Source: Glaciecola sp041380235 (lineage in GTDB: Bacteria; Pseudomonadota; Gammaproteobacteria; Enterobacterales; Alteromonadaceae). Taken from it: DNA of 64,000 nt. The position numbers and the translations under genes were made by a program. Under the pieces are notes generated by a model. The model did not search any database. It saw only the letters and a list, made by a program, of their open reading frames with translations, and was not told the DNA's origin. The stretch spans positions 1 through 64,000 of the forward strand of contig NZ_JBGIYY010000024.1 in the NCBI RefSeq assembly GCF_041380235.1, read 5' to 3'. This document shows positions 62,981 through 64,000 of this stretch, piece after piece. The first letter of the stretch is position 1; every line of letters starts with the position of its first letter.

Positions 62981-63319
62981 ATGAGCATAATAGCCTATTA
63001 TCATGAGCCTATTTTCTCTCGCACCGCTGATAGGTCCGAGCTTACAACTAACGATGCTATGTGCAGAGTCATCTCTAAAATTATACAGTCTGGATCTACT
63101 CAAACGGCTTCCCGTTGGGCACTGCCATTTAGTTTGCCCACTGCAACAGTGTATTCACCAAACGAGATTGAGGAATTATTGTACAAAACGGTTGAGTACA
63201 TTGACCAATCGGCCAATGTATTATTACCCATCGATAATCAACTAGAGTGTTTGGTAGATAGCTTGGTCAATGAATCATTGGCAAAGCATGAGGTTACTCC
63301 GTTAACTAGAACTGTTTAA
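62981..63319 (+). CDS. Hypothetical protein, 112 residues, second gene of the TIGR04255 unit
   Basis: I do not recognise it. It is mostly helical (MSIIAYYHEPIFSRTADRSE...) with no motif. It begins 1 base after the previous stop and is followed 2 bases later by the next gene, so all three genes are translationally linked. It could be a small partner or antidote protein (inference). Confidence 0.7.
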   Translation: MSIIAYYHEPIFSRTADRSELTTNDAMCRVISKIIQSGSTQTASRWALPFSLPTATVYSPNEIEELLYKTVEYIDQSANVLLPIDNQLECLVDSLVNESLAKHEVTPLTRTV

Positions 63320-63321
63320 TC

Positions 63322-63873
63322 ATGCTTACTGAACGCTGGCCTCCGGTTTATGATGCTGAGGATTTAAAACAAACCATTAGTCTATTGGTTAGCCCTAATG
63401 GGTCAGCATCTCAATTATATTGCCTAAGGTCGCAGCCGACTGCATGTCAGGGGGATGTTTTTGAACTTGATTCGAGTGTGCCCCTAATTCATGAAGATGG
63501 CAAACCTGCTACAAAGGGCGATTTCAAATACTGGCTGGTTATAGGAAATACTTGCGACATAAGTCGCAGTCTCGAAGAAGTCGAGTATTCTCAAATAGTG
63601 CCTATTCACACCATAGAAGGTCATTCTGTGACTAGTGATCAGCGAAAGAGTTTTTTGACATATGCCTATTCTAGACGTTTCTACTTACCACCTTGGGAGG
63701 GAATTGATTCTGAAGCGGTTTTTTTTGCTGACTTTACAACGCCTGTTACCGTGCATAAAAATGTCATTCAGGACTTGGATAAACGCAAAGCTACCTTGAG
63801 CCATCATGGTTGGATACTTTTACACAGCTGTTTAGTTCGCTTTCTGGCGCGCGATGATGGACGATACGATTAA
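63322..63873 (+). CDS. Hypothetical protein, 183 residues, third gene of the TIGR04255 unit
   Basis: I do not recognise a family. The 183-residue protein has a beta-rich core with WLVIGNTCDISRSLEEVEYSQIVPIH (about 70-95) and EAVFFADFTTPVTVHKNVI (about 132-150), no membrane segment and no signal peptide. The 'GNTCDI' phrase with nearby His residues might be a metal or catalytic site (speculative). The ATG is 2 bases after the preceding stop. Confidence 0.7.
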   Translation: MLTERWPPVYDAEDLKQTISLLVSPNGSASQLYCLRSQPTACQGDVFELDSSVPLIHEDGKPATKGDFKYWLVIGNTCDISRSLEEVEYSQIVPIHTIEGHSVTSDQRKSFLTYAYSRRFYLPPWEGIDSEAVFFADFTTPVTVHKNVIQDLDKRKATLSHHGWILLHSCLVRFLARDDGRYD

Positions 63874-63951
63874 GATAAAATAACTCCTAGTTCATTAATA
63901 TCCTCTCTATTGATTCCGTAATTATCTTGACAGTTAACAACGGAGTTTGAA

Positions 63952-64000
63952 ATGGAGCAGATATACGCTATATTCCCCCTGAGAGAAGGTGGCCTAGCCT
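63952..64000 (+). CDS. Start of a further gene, cut by the window end
   Basis: An ATG at 63952 follows CGGAG at good distance and stays open to the last base (begins MEQIYAIFPLREGGLA). Too little is present to name it. Confidence 0.45.
   Translation, partial: MEQIYAIFPLREGGLA

Noticed and set aside
63927..63932. TTGACA as a promoter for the last partial gene
   Set aside because: It is only about 20 bases before the ATG, leaving no room for a -10 element and leader.
32836..64000. CRISPR array
   Set aside because: No regularly spaced repeats were seen by reading this AT-rich region, and no cas genes are present.

Overview
The window reads as the chromosome of a marine-type gammaproteobacterium, most likely an Alteromonadaceae relative (Glaciecola/Paraglaciecola/Alteromonas-like). 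This rests on family-level recognition of the gene complement and order (slmA-coaBC | radC-rpmB-rpmG-...-mutM-coaD, kbl-tdh-glpE-glpG, ubiC-ubiA, ubiK, rep, cytochrome c5). No similarity search was run.

Bases 1 to about 32,460 are ordinary backbone. From left to right: a small EF-hand protein, an orphan periplasmic binding protein, and an SOS mutagenesis cassette imuA-imuB-dnaE2 under a near-perfect LexA box. Next come envelope and peptidase genes (DUF945, DUF885, DUF1820, an MBL-fold lipoprotein), two TetR-family regulators (one is SlmA), CoA synthesis (coaBC, coaD), DNA repair (radC, mutM), ribosomal proteins (rpmB, rpmG), a Wzi-like outer-membrane protein and the Kdo kinase kdkA. The stretch ends with threonine catabolism (kbl-tdh), glpE-glpG, ubiquinone genes (ubiC, ubiA, ubiK), the Rep helicase, a GAF-GAF-GGDEF-degenerate EAL protein and a cytochrome c5.

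At 32,571-32,647 lies tRNA-Arg(CCG), preceded about 100 bp upstream by a broken 5' copy of itself. The sequence then becomes visibly AT-richer and an accessory island begins. Its core (32,836-55,792) is one leftward run of 14 genes that I recognise as a dpd (7-deazaguanine in DNA) modification-restriction cluster. Transcription order is queD, a DpdC candidate, dpdA, dpdB, queC, then dpdE, dpdF, dpdG, dpdH, dpdI, dpdJ, dpdK, dpdD, and lastly an extra gene with an ADP-ribosyltransferase-like motif. The inferred logic is that QueD and QueC help make preQ0, DpdA with DpdB swaps it for guanine in DNA, and DpdC hydrates it to the amide (dADG). The helicases, ATPase and PLD-type nuclease then attack DNA lacking the mark. 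queE and folE are absent, so the host queuosine pathway must supply those steps.

Bases 55,900-64,000 hold mobile-element machinery: a Cro/C1-type regulator with a palindromic operator, an excisionase-like gene overlapping a tyrosine integrase, an OB/HD-domain protein and a KfrA-like coiled-coil protein. They also hold several small or unrecognised genes, a lipoprotein, and a three-gene unit headed by a TIGR04255-like protein. The right end of the island is not in the window. The least explained parts are the ART-like terminal gene, the TIGR04255-like operon, and the small genes between the dpd promoter and the integrase.
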